DNA from: Anaerolineaceae bacterium UBA6086
GTDB lineage: Bacteria; Chloroflexota; Anaerolineae; Anaerolineales; Anaerolineaceae
Length of the DNA: 11,546 nt
Direction of reading: 5' to 3'
Assembly (NCBI GenBank): GCA_002436005.1
Contig: DIXG01000033.1
Coordinates: 1-11,546 of the forward strand
The notes under the pieces were generated by a model. The model did no database searches and was not told the origin of the DNA. It saw nothing but the letters and a program-made list of their open reading frames with translations. Within the stretch, counting starts at the first letter, position 1; every line of letters begins with the position of its first letter. A program made the translations under genes and the position numbers. Positions 1 to 6,887 of this stretch are shown in pieces.

Positions 1-176
1 GGCGGGCAGCCATACCCAAAGATGCCGTGGTCCACCCGCTCGTGCAGCGCCTTAATCACGGGCTCTGGTGAACGAAAATCCATATCTGCGATCCACATTG
101 GCAGCACATCTTCTGGAAAGGTGTTCCATTTGATACTATCAGTGTTCCTGCGATGATAAATTCGATCAAAATCCAT
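1..176 (-). CDS. PatB/MalY-family aminotransferase (cystathionine beta-lyase / C-S lyase), 5' part only
   Basis: This is the first 58 codons of a gene that runs off the left edge. The reading frame starts MDFDRIYHRRNTDS and contains LPMWIADMDFRSPEPVI and then HGIFGYG, the characteristic N-terminus of the PatB/MalY branch of class I/II PLP aminotransferases. Family members cleave C-S bonds in cystathionine or cysteine, or act as aminotransferases; the PLP-binding lysine lies beyond the edge. The start is firm: ATG at 176-174 is preceded by AAGGAG (minus strand, 187-182) with a 5-base spacer, and a second GGAG lies just upstream. A promoter with TATAAT fits on the minus strand about 30 bases before the start. 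The gene is divergent from the UbiA-like gene. Family assignment is confident; the exact substrate is not known. Confidence 0.85.
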   Translation of the reverse strand, partial: MDFDRIYHRRNTDSIKWNTFPEDVLPMWIADMDFRSPEPVIKALHERVDHGIFGYGCP

Positions 177-204
177 GTGGTCTCCTTGTCTCCTGAACGG
201 TTGA

Positions 205-233
205 ATTATAGCCTAACCTCGCAGATTTGCCAC
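205..233 (-). promoter_or_regulatory. Sigma70-type promoter of the PatB/MalY gene
   Basis: On the minus strand a perfect TATAAT (210-205) is preceded by a 17-base spacer and GTGGCA (233-228), which matches TTGACA at four of six positions. The predicted transcript would start near 198 and give a leader of about 20 bases holding both Shine-Dalgarno-like GGAG boxes. Confidence 0.6.
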
Positions 234-255
234 CCGATTTGGTGAAAACAATAGA

Positions 256-1206
256 ATGGTATACTCAAATTCAGCACAGATCGAGGTGCAATTGGAGTCA
301 ACTTTGAAAAAGAACCTGCAAGGGCTGTTTGCCCTGAGCCAATTCAAGGAATATGTGTATTACGTGGTCATCACCACGCTGTTGGGCGTGGCAGCAGCCA
401 GGGGCGTCTTTGACTGGCGTTTGCCTGTGATCCTTGCAGCAAACTGGTTGACTGTAGGCTTCTCCTTCATGGTCCGGGGTATTGCAGATGCACCTGAAGA
501 TGCCTTCTCTCCCAATTCAAACCCGCCCAACCCGATTGCCTTAGGACTGATTACACCCAAAACGGCTCAAATCGGAGCTGCCCTGACTGCCTTGCTTGCA
601 GCGCTGTTATTCGTTTTTTTGGGAGGTTGGGCGCTTATATTGGGACTGGTTGCGCTGCTTACCGGATTTCTTTACCACTGCAGCAGTCTGCGCCTCAGAA
701 ACGTTCCCGTTCTTAATCTAATCCTCTACAGCATGATGCTGGCAGGTTGGCAATTTTTATGCGGCTATGTGATTTTCACGCCCCGGCTCACCAACCGATG
801 GTTCTGGCCATTCATTTTTGTCATCGCCGTCACCCTCTACAGTGAATTTTTTGAAGAAGCCAAAGGTCTGGACACAGACTCAACCGCCCTTTTTCAGCAA
901 ACTGCCAGTGTTTTAGGCAGGCGGACCACACAGGTTATCATGTTTGCCTTGCTCATCATCGGGATCACCGCTGGCGTGTTTTCTTTGATCCTGGTTGAAA
1001 TAATTCCCCTTTGGGTCCTGATCTTGATGTTCATCCTGGCGGCAATATTCATTCTTTCACAGGGGATTTTCGTCCGCCGAACAACTCTGAACTGGCAAAC
1101 CCTGGAGTTGCTTCAAAAACCTTTCGAAAGGGCAGCCGCCATCGCCCTGCTGCTGCAATATATTATCCCCTGGCTCACTCTTACACTAAATATTAAAATT
1201 CTATAG
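256..1206 (+). CDS. UbiA-like prenyltransferase family membrane protein
   Basis: A 316-residue, highly hydrophobic protein with about eight likely membrane helices. UbiA-family enzymes move a prenyl chain onto an aromatic or other acceptor inside the membrane and bind the diphosphate through two Asp-rich loops. Here the first loop reads GIADAPED (Asp78 and Asp82, DxxxD) and the second EEAKGLDTDST (residues 200-210) followed by a Leu-Gly-Arg-Arg stretch, both in the right places. The Asn-Asp that usually opens the first motif (NDxxDxxxD) is replaced by Arg-Gly, so this is a divergent member and neither substrate nor activity can be named. The gene heads a run with gaps of 23, 16 and 10 bases to the next three genes. 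The ATG at 256 has only a weak GGTG upstream; TTG at 304 has GGAG (294-297) six bases before it and may be the true start, leaving 300 residues. Confidence 0.7.
   Translation: MVYSNSAQIEVQLESTLKKNLQGLFALSQFKEYVYYVVITTLLGVAAARGVFDWRLPVILAANWLTVGFSFMVRGIADAPEDAFSPNSNPPNPIALGLITPKTAQIGAALTALLAALLFVFLGGWALILGLVALLTGFLYHCSSLRLRNVPVLNLILYSMMLAGWQFLCGYVIFTPRLTNRWFWPFIFVIAVTLYSEFFEEAKGLDTDSTALFQQTASVLGRRTTQVIMFALLIIGITAGVFSLILVEIIPLWVLILMFILAAIFILSQGIFVRRTTLNWQTLELLQKPFERAAAIALLLQYIIPWLTLTLNIKIL
260..265 (+). promoter_or_regulatory. Candidate extended -10 box (TGGTATACT) for the UbiA-like gene
   Basis: TG-G-TATACT (257-265) is an extended -10 motif; only a weak -35 (TTGGTG at 239-244, three of six matches, 15-base spacer) is present. 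It overlaps the nominal ATG at 256, so if it is used the protein must start further downstream. No transcript data support it, and a similar TGGTATACT occurs inside the alpha-galactosidase gene, so chance is possible. Confidence 0.35.
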
Positions 1207-1229
1207 ACACACGAACGGATAGGCTGCAT

Positions 1230-2129
1230 ATGATTCCGAATCAAAATTTACCCGAACTTAAACTGCTGACCTCAAAGGATTGGCAAGATTATGAGCTTCT
1301 CGATACAGGCGAAGGAAAAGCGCTGGAAAGGCTGGGTGCGTACAGGCTGATCCGCCCGGAGCCTCAGGCGATTTGGAAGCGCACACTGCCGAAAAAAGCC
1401 TGGGATGCGGCAGATGCCGTGATGGTTCCCACAGGCGGAGAACATGGCGGCTACTGGGAATTCAAACGGGAGATCAAGCAGCCCTGGCTGGTAGATTATA
1501 AAGGCTTGAAATGTGAGATTCGTCTGTCAAAATCCCGCCATATTGGAGTCTTTCCCGAACAAGCAACCCATTGGGACTGGATTGAATCACAAGTAAAATC
1601 GGCGAATCGTCCCCTGCGAGTGATCAACCTGTTTGGCTACACCGGAATGGCAACTGCTGCCGCAGCCCGAGCAGGTGCAGAAGTAACCCATGTTGACGCC
1701 TCCAAACATGCCGTTGCCTGGGCAAGCCGCAACCTGGATCTTTCTGGATTGGGCAGCACCCACGTTCGCTGGCTGGTGGAAGATGCGCGCAAATATCTCA
1801 AGCGAGAAGCCAAACGAAAATCCTTTTATGATGGCATTATTCTTGATCCACCCAAGTTTGGACGCGGCCCCGATGGCTACATATGGAGTTACTTCGAAGA
1901 TATCACCGGGCTGCTGGAACAATGCCGGGAGGTGCTGACCGCCCAACCAAAATTTATCTGCCTGACCTCCTATGCCATCCAGGCATCAGCGCTGGTGCCC
2001 CTCCAGGCACTGGCTGAAGTCATGAAGGGCTTTGGCGGGCAAGTGGCTGGCGGGGAACTCGTTACCGTGGATACCAGCGGGGGTCATATCCTCTCACATT
2101 CCCTTTATTCTCGATGGTCATCCGATTAA
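1230..2129 (+). CDS. Class I SAM-dependent methyltransferase, RlmI-like (COG1092-type), probable RNA target
   Basis: A 299-residue Rossmann-fold methyltransferase. The SAM-binding motif I is NLFGYTGMAT (133-142), the acidic residue after strand beta2 is Asp156 (HVDASKHAV), motif III is EDARKYL (184-190) and motif IV is DPPKFGRGP (206-214). This set is typical of the family containing the 23S rRNA cytosine-C5 methyltransferases RlmI and RlmK-C-terminal, which modify ribosomal RNA in the cytoplasm. Unlike E. coli RlmI there is no recognisable N-terminal PUA domain, and the usual catalytic cysteine motif is not obvious (a CLTSYA stretch is at 244-249), so the target base is uncertain. The ATG at 1230 follows GGATAGG (1217-1223). 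It lies 23 bases after the UbiA-like gene and 16 before proC, probably in the same transcript. Confidence 0.8.
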   Translation: MIPNQNLPELKLLTSKDWQDYELLDTGEGKALERLGAYRLIRPEPQAIWKRTLPKKAWDAADAVMVPTGGEHGGYWEFKREIKQPWLVDYKGLKCEIRLSKSRHIGVFPEQATHWDWIESQVKSANRPLRVINLFGYTGMATAAAARAGAEVTHVDASKHAVAWASRNLDLSGLGSTHVRWLVEDARKYLKREAKRKSFYDGIILDPPKFGRGPDGYIWSYFEDITGLLEQCREVLTAQPKFICLTSYAIQASALVPLQALAEVMKGFGGQVAGGELVTVDTSGGHILSHSLYSRWSSD

Positions 2130-2145
2130 TTACAGGAGCTTGTGG

Positions 2146-2988
2146 ATGAAACAAAACAAACAATTTGCTGTTATCGGCCCTGGCGTGATGGGTGAAGCAA
2201 TCATCAATGGGCTCATCGAAAAACAGGTTGCTGCGCCTGAATATATCATCACTTCAGGTCCCCGGCAGGAACGACTGGAAGAGCTGACAGCCCAATACCA
2301 GGTGAGATCAAAATTGAGCAACCGTAAAGCCATTCAGGATGCAGATGTCGTGCTCCTTTGCGTCAAACCCCAGAAACTGGCTGAAGTATTGGGAGACCTG
2401 CGCGGTCAGCTCAACGACGAGGCGTTGGTGATTTCTGTCATTGCAGGGGCGACGATTGACTCGCTGGTGAAGGGGCTGAAGCATTCAGCCGTTGTCCGCT
2501 CGATGCCCAACACACCCGCCCAAATCGGCGAGGGAATGACCGTTTGGAACCAAAGCGCGCAAACCACCAGAACACAGCACCAACTGGCGCAAACCATTCT
2601 GTCTGCGCTCGGAGCCGAAATCTTTGTTGAAGACGAGCGCTATATTGATATGGCAACAGCCGTCTCTGGCACCGGCCCAGCCTATGTGTTTCTCTTCCTC
2701 GAATCGATGATTGACGCAGGGGTTCATCTCGGGCTGCCGCGCCGTATAGCCGAAGAAATGGTCCTCCAGACCATTGAGGGGTCTATCCAATTTTATCGAC
2801 ACAATGACTCGCACCCGGCACGCCTGAGAAACCAGGTTACCTCTCCAGGCGGCACCTCCGCCACAGCGCTTTACTACCTCGAGAAAATGGGCTTCAGGAC
2901 GGCGATCTCGCGCGCTATCTGGGCTGCCTTCACCCGCTCACAGGAACTGGGTAAAGGGCAGGACCATCAGGACCCGGAAAAGATTTAG
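2146..2988 (+). CDS. proC: Pyrroline-5-carboxylate reductase
   Basis: A 280-residue enzyme for the last step of proline synthesis: reduction of 1-pyrroline-5-carboxylate to proline with NAD(P)H, in the cytoplasm. The N-terminal Rossmann motif is GPGVMGEA (11-18); further signatures are LCVKPQ (71-76), RSMPNTPAQIGEGMT (118-131), the helical domain motif VSGTGPAYVF (173-182) and VTSPGGTSA (231-239), which matches the family's substrate-binding TSPGGTT segment. The frame is open upstream to 2032, inside the preceding methyltransferase gene, but ATG at 2146 is the right start: AGGAG (2134-2138) sits seven bases before it and the first residues MKQNKQFAVIGPG match the usual N-terminus. Length is normal for ProC. 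It lies between the methyltransferase (16 bases) and pncC (10 bases). Confidence 0.95.
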   Translation: MKQNKQFAVIGPGVMGEAIINGLIEKQVAAPEYIITSGPRQERLEELTAQYQVRSKLSNRKAIQDADVVLLCVKPQKLAEVLGDLRGQLNDEALVISVIAGATIDSLVKGLKHSAVVRSMPNTPAQIGEGMTVWNQSAQTTRTQHQLAQTILSALGAEIFVEDERYIDMATAVSGTGPAYVFLFLESMIDAGVHLGLPRRIAEEMVLQTIEGSIQFYRHNDSHPARLRNQVTSPGGTSATALYYLEKMGFRTAISRAIWAAFTRSQELGKGQDHQDPEKI

Positions 2989-2998
2989 AAAGGCAGCA

Positions 2999-3493
2999 AT
3001 GGAACCGAAACAGGATCTTCTCCAACTCTCCAGTCAAGTGGGTCAGATTCTGACCGATAAGGGTGATACGATCAGCACAGCAGAATCCTGCACTGGCGGA
3101 ATTCTTGCCCACGTGCTCACAGCCGTCTCGGGTGCGTCCGGTTATTATATTGGCGGTGTGGTCGCTTACAGCAACGCCATCAAAGAAATCGCCCTGGGTG
3201 TGAACCCAGAAACTCTGATCCAGCATGGCGCCGTCAGCGCTCAAACGGCGCAGGAAATGGCAGATGGCATTCGTCATCGCTTCATGACCACCCTTGGGCT
3301 TTCAACAACCGGGATTGCCGGGCCAACCGGCGGCACACCTGAAAAACCGGTCGGGCTGGTATTTTTGGGCCTCAGCACGCCCAGCTCAACAACTGTCTTT
3401 AAATGTCAATTTTCAGGGGAGCGTGGGCAGATCCAGAACGATTCTGTGCGGAAAATTCTGCAGGAATTGCTCCAATTTTTAGAAAGTGCCTGA
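2999..3493 (+). CDS. pncC: Nicotinamide-nucleotide amidohydrolase (CinA C-terminal domain protein, PncC type)
   Basis: A 164-residue stand-alone CinA C-terminal domain. Family members deamidate nicotinamide mononucleotide to nicotinate mononucleotide, recycling NMN from NAD breakdown, for example after NAD-dependent DNA ligase. Visible hallmarks are TAESCTGG (27-34) with the catalytic Ser30, VAYSNAIKE (55-63) with the probable general-base Lys62, and TGIAGPTGGTPEKPVG (104-119). The N-terminal MoaB-like domain of full-length CinA is absent, as in E. coli PncC, and length agrees. The start ATG at 2999 follows AAAGG (2989-2993). It is the last gene of the plus-strand run and ends just before the terminator at 3527. 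Confidence 0.92.
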   Translation: MEPKQDLLQLSSQVGQILTDKGDTISTAESCTGGILAHVLTAVSGASGYYIGGVVAYSNAIKEIALGVNPETLIQHGAVSAQTAQEMADGIRHRFMTTLGLSTTGIAGPTGGTPEKPVGLVFLGLSTPSSTTVFKCQFSGERGQIQNDSVRKILQELLQFLESA

Positions 3494-3526
3494 TCTCAAA
3501 ATTGCCCTGAGTAAATCCGATTAAAA

Positions 3527-3557
3527 ACCGCCGATCTTCACATTACAGATCGGCGGT
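3527..3557 (-). terminator. Intrinsic terminator between convergent genes
   Basis: A perfect 11-base-pair inverted repeat (ACCGCCGATCT at 3527-3537 and its complement at 3547-3557) encloses a 9-base loop. Read on the minus strand the stem is followed by a run of T (TTTTTAA), a classic intrinsic terminator 20 bases after the stop of the CNNM-like gene. On the plus strand the downstream sequence (GATGTTGTTGGTTT) is only mildly T-rich, so it may also end the pncC transcript, less efficiently. Confidence 0.85.
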
Positions 3558-3577
3558 CGATGTTGTTGGTTTAGAGA

Positions 3578-4888
3578 TTACTCTTCGTCTATTTTACTGA
3601 CTAAAACACGGTCCACCCGCCGCCCATCCATATCCACAACCTCAAAGAGGTAATTTTCAAACGTGAATTTTGCCCCCGTTTTGGGTATGCGCCCTAATTG
3701 ATTCATCACAAACCCACTCAATGTTTGATAATGACCGCGATCTTCACCCGGCATTTCAGACATATCCAGAATCTCTTTCAACTGATCAATTACGATCAAG
3801 CCGTCAAACAACCAGGAGCCATCCTCCCGCTGCACTACGAGATAATCCAGATCCTCGCCATCCTCCGGGATTTCACCCACAATGGTTTCCAGGATGTCAT
3901 AATCGGTGACCATACCGGTGATGCCGCCGAACTCATCCACAACAATTGCCATGTGAACCCCGCTGGTCTGGATATTATCCAATGCCTTCAGCGCTGCCAT
4001 GTTTTCCGGGAGGAAAATGGGGTCTTTGACAAACTGACGTAAATCAAAGCCAGGGTCTTCCGGATGTGTGCCCAGAAGGTCTCTGATCTGCAGGTAACCC
4101 AAAATCTGGTCCAGGTCCCCATCCGCAACAGGGATACGGGAGTGGGGTGATCCCAGCAGCTGCGCCCAGATTTCATCCATGGGCGCATTGATGTCAATCC
4201 AGGCCATCTCCATCCGAGGGGTCATCAACGCTTCGACGCGGCGATCACCCAGCCTGAAGATACCTGATACCATTTCCTTTTCAGCCTCCTCAATTAACCC
4301 GATATCGCGTCCCTGCTCAATATAATTCTTGATCTCATCTTCTGTGATGATGGGTCCCCTATCAGTGTTAATTCGCAAGATCTTGATACCCAGATTTGTT
4401 GAGGCACTTAATAAATTTGTCAGCGGTTTGAGCATCTTGGTTAGGAACCGAATGCTCGGGGATAGTTTGATCACAATTCCCTCAGGCTTGCTAACTGCCA
4501 TACGCTTAGGGATCAGTTCGCCCAGCACAATCGAGAAATAGGTAATGACCACCACAACCGAGATCAATGCGATCAGATCAGCCTGGGGGGCAAGCCACGA
4601 GATCTTAGCCAGCTGTTCTGCTAACGGTCGGGAAAGCATGGCACCACCAATACCGCCTGCCAGCGTATCAATCAATGTAATCATAATTTGAACCGTGGAA
4701 AGATAGGGCTGGTTAGGATCCTTCAATAGGTAAAGGGTGTCCGCTGCGCCGCGGCTTCCCTCTGCCATTCGCTGCTCAAGGCGCGTCTTTCGAGCAGCCA
4801 CCATGGCAATTTCATACATCGCAAAAATGGCGTTGAAGAAAAACAGAACCAGGATGATCAAAATATTGACGTAAATAGGCATGCTCAT
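3578..4888 (-). CDS. CNNM/CorC-type membrane protein (DUF21, paired CBS and CorC/HlyC domains)
   Basis: A 436-residue membrane protein of the hemolysin-C/CorC/CNNM superfamily, whose studied members move or regulate Mg2+ across the cytoplasmic membrane. Residues about 5-195 form the DUF21 transmembrane domain: a first helix ending in FNAIFAMYEIAMVAARK (18-34), the STVQIMITLID loop (64-74) and LGELIPKRMAV (122-132). Residues about 215-335 form two CBS repeats (MTPRMEM at 222-228; IVVDEFGGITGMVT at 315-328), which in relatives bind adenine nucleotides. Residues about 350-432 form the small CorC/HlyC domain (GLIVIDQL; TLSGFVMNQLGRIP). All parts are present and the length is typical. ATG at 4888 has only AGAAAG before it; ATG at 4882 is an alternative. 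It lies 102 bases downstream of the YbaK-like gene, so it may have its own promoter or share that transcript. The transported ion is not shown by the sequence. Confidence 0.9.
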   Translation of the reverse strand: MSMPIYVNILIILVLFFFNAIFAMYEIAMVAARKTRLEQRMAEGSRGAADTLYLLKDPNQPYLSTVQIMITLIDTLAGGIGGAMLSRPLAEQLAKISWLAPQADLIALISVVVVITYFSIVLGELIPKRMAVSKPEGIVIKLSPSIRFLTKMLKPLTNLLSASTNLGIKILRINTDRGPIITEDEIKNYIEQGRDIGLIEEAEKEMVSGIFRLGDRRVEALMTPRMEMAWIDINAPMDEIWAQLLGSPHSRIPVADGDLDQILGYLQIRDLLGTHPEDPGFDLRQFVKDPIFLPENMAALKALDNIQTSGVHMAIVVDEFGGITGMVTDYDILETIVGEIPEDGEDLDYLVVQREDGSWLFDGLIVIDQLKEILDMSEMPGEDRGHYQTLSGFVMNQLGRIPKTGAKFTFENYLFEVVDMDGRRVDRVLVSKIDEE

Positions 4889-4930
4889 TTTCTTTCTAAA
4901 AACCTAAGACCTTTCATAATTTTTTACAAT

Positions 4931-4949
4931 TGATACTGATAGTGTATCA
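4931..4949. repeat. Short inverted repeat upstream of the CNNM-like gene, possible operator
   Basis: TGATAC (4931-4936) and GTATCA (4944-4949) form a 6-base-pair palindrome around 7 bases, about 45-60 bases upstream of the CNNM-like start. On the minus strand it contains TGATACACT, which could act as a poor extended -10 box. It may be a repressor site or chance in this AT-rich gap. Confidence 0.25.
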
Positions 4950-4990
4950 TTCTTTTTTTATGATTCTAATAATCAAAGTTAGCGGCAGAA

Positions 4991-5494
4991 TTACCCGCTT
5001 TTTTTGAATCTAACCGCTTCAGCCTGGCTGAGGGTTTGCAAGGCTTGAGGTGTCAGCTGAACTAACACATGGGCAGACCCGGCTGAAGCCCAAACCTGAT
5101 CATACCTCATCAAATCTTGATCCATGACAACGGGAATTTCTCCCTCAATCCCGACCGGTGGTACGCTGCCCACAGCAAAACCGGTCAACGCAAGCACTGC
5201 ATCAGGCTGGGCTGGTTGGACCCTCAAACCCAAGACTTCGCGTAAAGCCTCCAGGTCTACCCTGTTTTCACCCGCAACCAGTGCAAGCACAAATTGATCT
5301 TCGCCGCTAACCTGAAAAACAAGGGATTTGACAACTGCTCCAATCGGGCAGCCCAACAAACGGGCTGCGTCTCTGGCGCGACGGGCTGGAGTATCAAAGA
5401 TCCTTAATTGATACGCCACCCCTGCCTGATCCAAGACGGTCAGAACCTGCTTCACCGTCTGGGGAAGAGAGGAACGGTCGACATCATCCATCAT
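4991..5494 (-). CDS. YbaK/ProXp-family aminoacyl-tRNA deacylase
   Basis: A 167-residue protein of the YbaK/prolyl-tRNA-synthetase insertion-domain superfamily, which hydrolyses wrongly charged tRNAs (for example Cys-tRNA-Pro) in trans. Seen: GAVVKSLVF (52-60) with the conserved Lys56 that is essential in YbaK, AGENRVD (74-80), the GSVPPVG loop (109-115), and WASAGSAHVLVQLTPQ (135-150), all in the family's usual order and length. Which mischarged tRNA it edits cannot be read from sequence. Its ATG overlaps the stop of the upstream acetyltransferase gene as ATGA (5494-5491), which suggests translational coupling; there is no good Shine-Dalgarno of its own. No strong terminator follows: only a 5-base-pair stem is seen, so readthrough into the CNNM-like gene is possible. 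Confidence 0.88.
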   Translation of the reverse strand: MMDDVDRSSLPQTVKQVLTVLDQAGVAYQLRIFDTPARRARDAARLLGCPIGAVVKSLVFQVSGEDQFVLALVAGENRVDLEALREVLGLRVQPAQPDAVLALTGFAVGSVPPVGIEGEIPVVMDQDLMRYDQVWASAGSAHVLVQLTPQALQTLSQAEAVRFKKSG

Positions 5495-6135
5495 TGATCC
5501 AGGTTCTTTACCATGCGCAGGCTGCCTGAACCTAAATAAGGAACGAGTTTCTTGGGGATTAGGTTGATTGCCCTGGTTTGATATCCATGCCGTTCATACA
5601 GCCGACTTGCCGCCTTGTTTTCGATGTCAACTGTCAATGAAACTTTGGTAAATCCAGCCAGCTTAGCATTTTCAACAAAATGAGAAAGCGCCTTCCCACC
5701 CACGCCTTTTCCCCGATAGCGCGGTTTGACCGATAGATGCGCCAGATGAAATTCGTCCTTGGCTGCCTCTTTCACGAACAAATCCGAGAATCCACGTTTA
5801 ACCAATGCAAGTTTACCGCATAAGCGATATTGCTTCATCACCAGCCAGGCAAAGCTGCGGTTTAACTTCCCAATCATTTTGCCAGGAAACGAGGTGATCA
5901 CACCGACCACCTGCCCATCCAGCAAAATCATTTCCGAAAATTCATAGCTCAACCTGTGCCCGCTAACCGAAAAGAGTTTTGCCAGAATTTTCTTTGCCCG
6001 TTCTTCACTGCCCAGGCCGACAACAAACGCTGCTTCCTTTGCAAAGGTATCAAACAGCAAACGACCGGCGGTTTTTCCATCCTCTGGCTTGGCAGGTCGA
6101 AAGGTGATTTGTGGGGTTGTATTCGTTTTAGCCAT
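5491..6135 (-). CDS. GNAT-family N-acetyltransferase
   Basis: A 214-residue acetyltransferase that would move an acetyl group from acetyl-CoA to an amine. The C-terminal half holds the GNAT core: strand LAHLSVKPRYRGKGVGGKAL (131-150), with the acetyl-CoA pyrophosphate loop RGKGVG (141-146, pattern RxxGxG), then VSLTVDIENKAASRLYERHGYQ (165-186), motif B with the usual Asn and Tyr. Residues 1-120 carry an opening TFRPAKPEDG typical of the family and a longer less conserved middle. The substrate is unknown. I chose ATG at 6135 because AGGA (6145-6142) then sits six bases upstream; a GTG at 6138 is only three bases away and less likely. It lies 17 bases after the histidine phosphatase gene and overlaps the YbaK-like gene by 4 bases. 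Confidence 0.88.
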   Translation of the reverse strand: MAKTNTTPQITFRPAKPEDGKTAGRLLFDTFAKEAAFVVGLGSEERAKKILAKLFSVSGHRLSYEFSEMILLDGQVVGVITSFPGKMIGKLNRSFAWLVMKQYRLCGKLALVKRGFSDLFVKEAAKDEFHLAHLSVKPRYRGKGVGGKALSHFVENAKLAGFTKVSLTVDIENKAASRLYERHGYQTRAINLIPKKLVPYLGSGSLRMVKNLDQ

Positions 6136-6152
6136 CACACATCCTTCATTGA

Positions 6153-6881
6153 TCAGGTAACAAGATCATCCGGCAGGAAATCCACCCGGTTCATATATAA
6201 CAAAATCACGCGTCCCTCCGCGTCCACATCCACCCGGCTGATGGCACAGTTATTCATCAAAAACCAGTATTTTTCAGCCTGCACATCAAAAAATGCTGTC
6301 AAAATTCGGGCAAAGATGCCCCCGTGCATCACAATTCCAACGCGGTGATCCTTTCCGGCGTGTTTCTCCATCAACTGACCGACCACCCGGTGCGCTCTAA
6401 TCAGAAACTGATCGCGGGGTTCTTTATCCCGGTTCCACCAGCCTTCATCTGTCAGGTCGTCTGGCAGGACAAGATCGGGGAAATTCGCCTCAAAATAGGA
6501 CCTGCCAGGACCTGGTTGACCCACATGCTCCACCTCGCCATCCCTGAACACCGTGTCAAATAATCCATTTGTCTCATGCACTTCGGGCATGGCGACCAGG
6601 GGCAAACCCGTCTGCTTTGAAATTGCCAGGCCAGTTTTAACTGCCCGGATCATCAAACTGGAGTAAAGATGGGTCAACCCAAAACCATTTCGATTTTGAG
6701 GGTCATATTCGGTTGGTTGGTAGGGCATCGCCAGGAATTTGCCAACCCGCCTTGCCTGCTCCAGTCCCTTTTCAGTCAGATCCGGGTCCGTTGACCTGGC
6801 TTCAAGGTAGCCGTTCTTGTCATATTGATCCCAAACCGCGTTGTTCGTGGATTGTCCGTGCCGAATAAAATATAATTGCAT
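6153..6881 (-). CDS. Histidine phosphatase superfamily protein (phosphoglycerate-mutase-like)
   Basis: A 242-residue cytoplasmic protein of the histidine phosphatase (branch 1) superfamily, which forms a phospho-histidine intermediate. It opens with LYFIRHGQSTNN: Arg7 and His8 are the RHG catalytic pair. Arg79 (SSLMIRAVKTG), Glu103 (PEVHETNG) as probable proton donor, and His186 (IVMHGGIF) complete the active site, so it should be active. It could be a phosphatase or a cofactor-dependent mutase; the substrate cannot be told from sequence. ATG at 6881 follows the stop of the HDAC-family gene by 6 bases; the nearest GGAG lies 12 bases upstream, inside the last codons of that gene, so expression is probably coupled to it. 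Confidence 0.88.
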   Translation of the reverse strand: MQLYFIRHGQSTNNAVWDQYDKNGYLEARSTDPDLTEKGLEQARRVGKFLAMPYQPTEYDPQNRNGFGLTHLYSSLMIRAVKTGLAISKQTGLPLVAMPEVHETNGLFDTVFRDGEVEHVGQPGPGRSYFEANFPDLVLPDDLTDEGWWNRDKEPRDQFLIRAHRVVGQLMEKHAGKDHRVGIVMHGGIFARILTAFFDVQAEKYWFLMNNCAISRVDVDAEGRVILLYMNRVDFLPDDLVT

Positions 6882-6887
6882 CTAAAT

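Noticed and set aside
2032..2145. In-frame upstream extension of proC (38 more residues)
   Set aside because: It lies inside the methyltransferase gene, its residues do not resemble ProC, and ATG 2146 has a well-placed AGGAG and the normal N-terminus.
4931..4961. Palindrome plus T run read as a plus-strand terminator
   Set aside because: There is no plus-strand gene upstream that it could end; the genes on both sides are on the minus strand.
4977..4995. Five-base-pair stem just after the YbaK-like stop
   Set aside because: AGCGG/CCGCT with a 9-base loop and only a poor T stretch; not convincing as a terminator.
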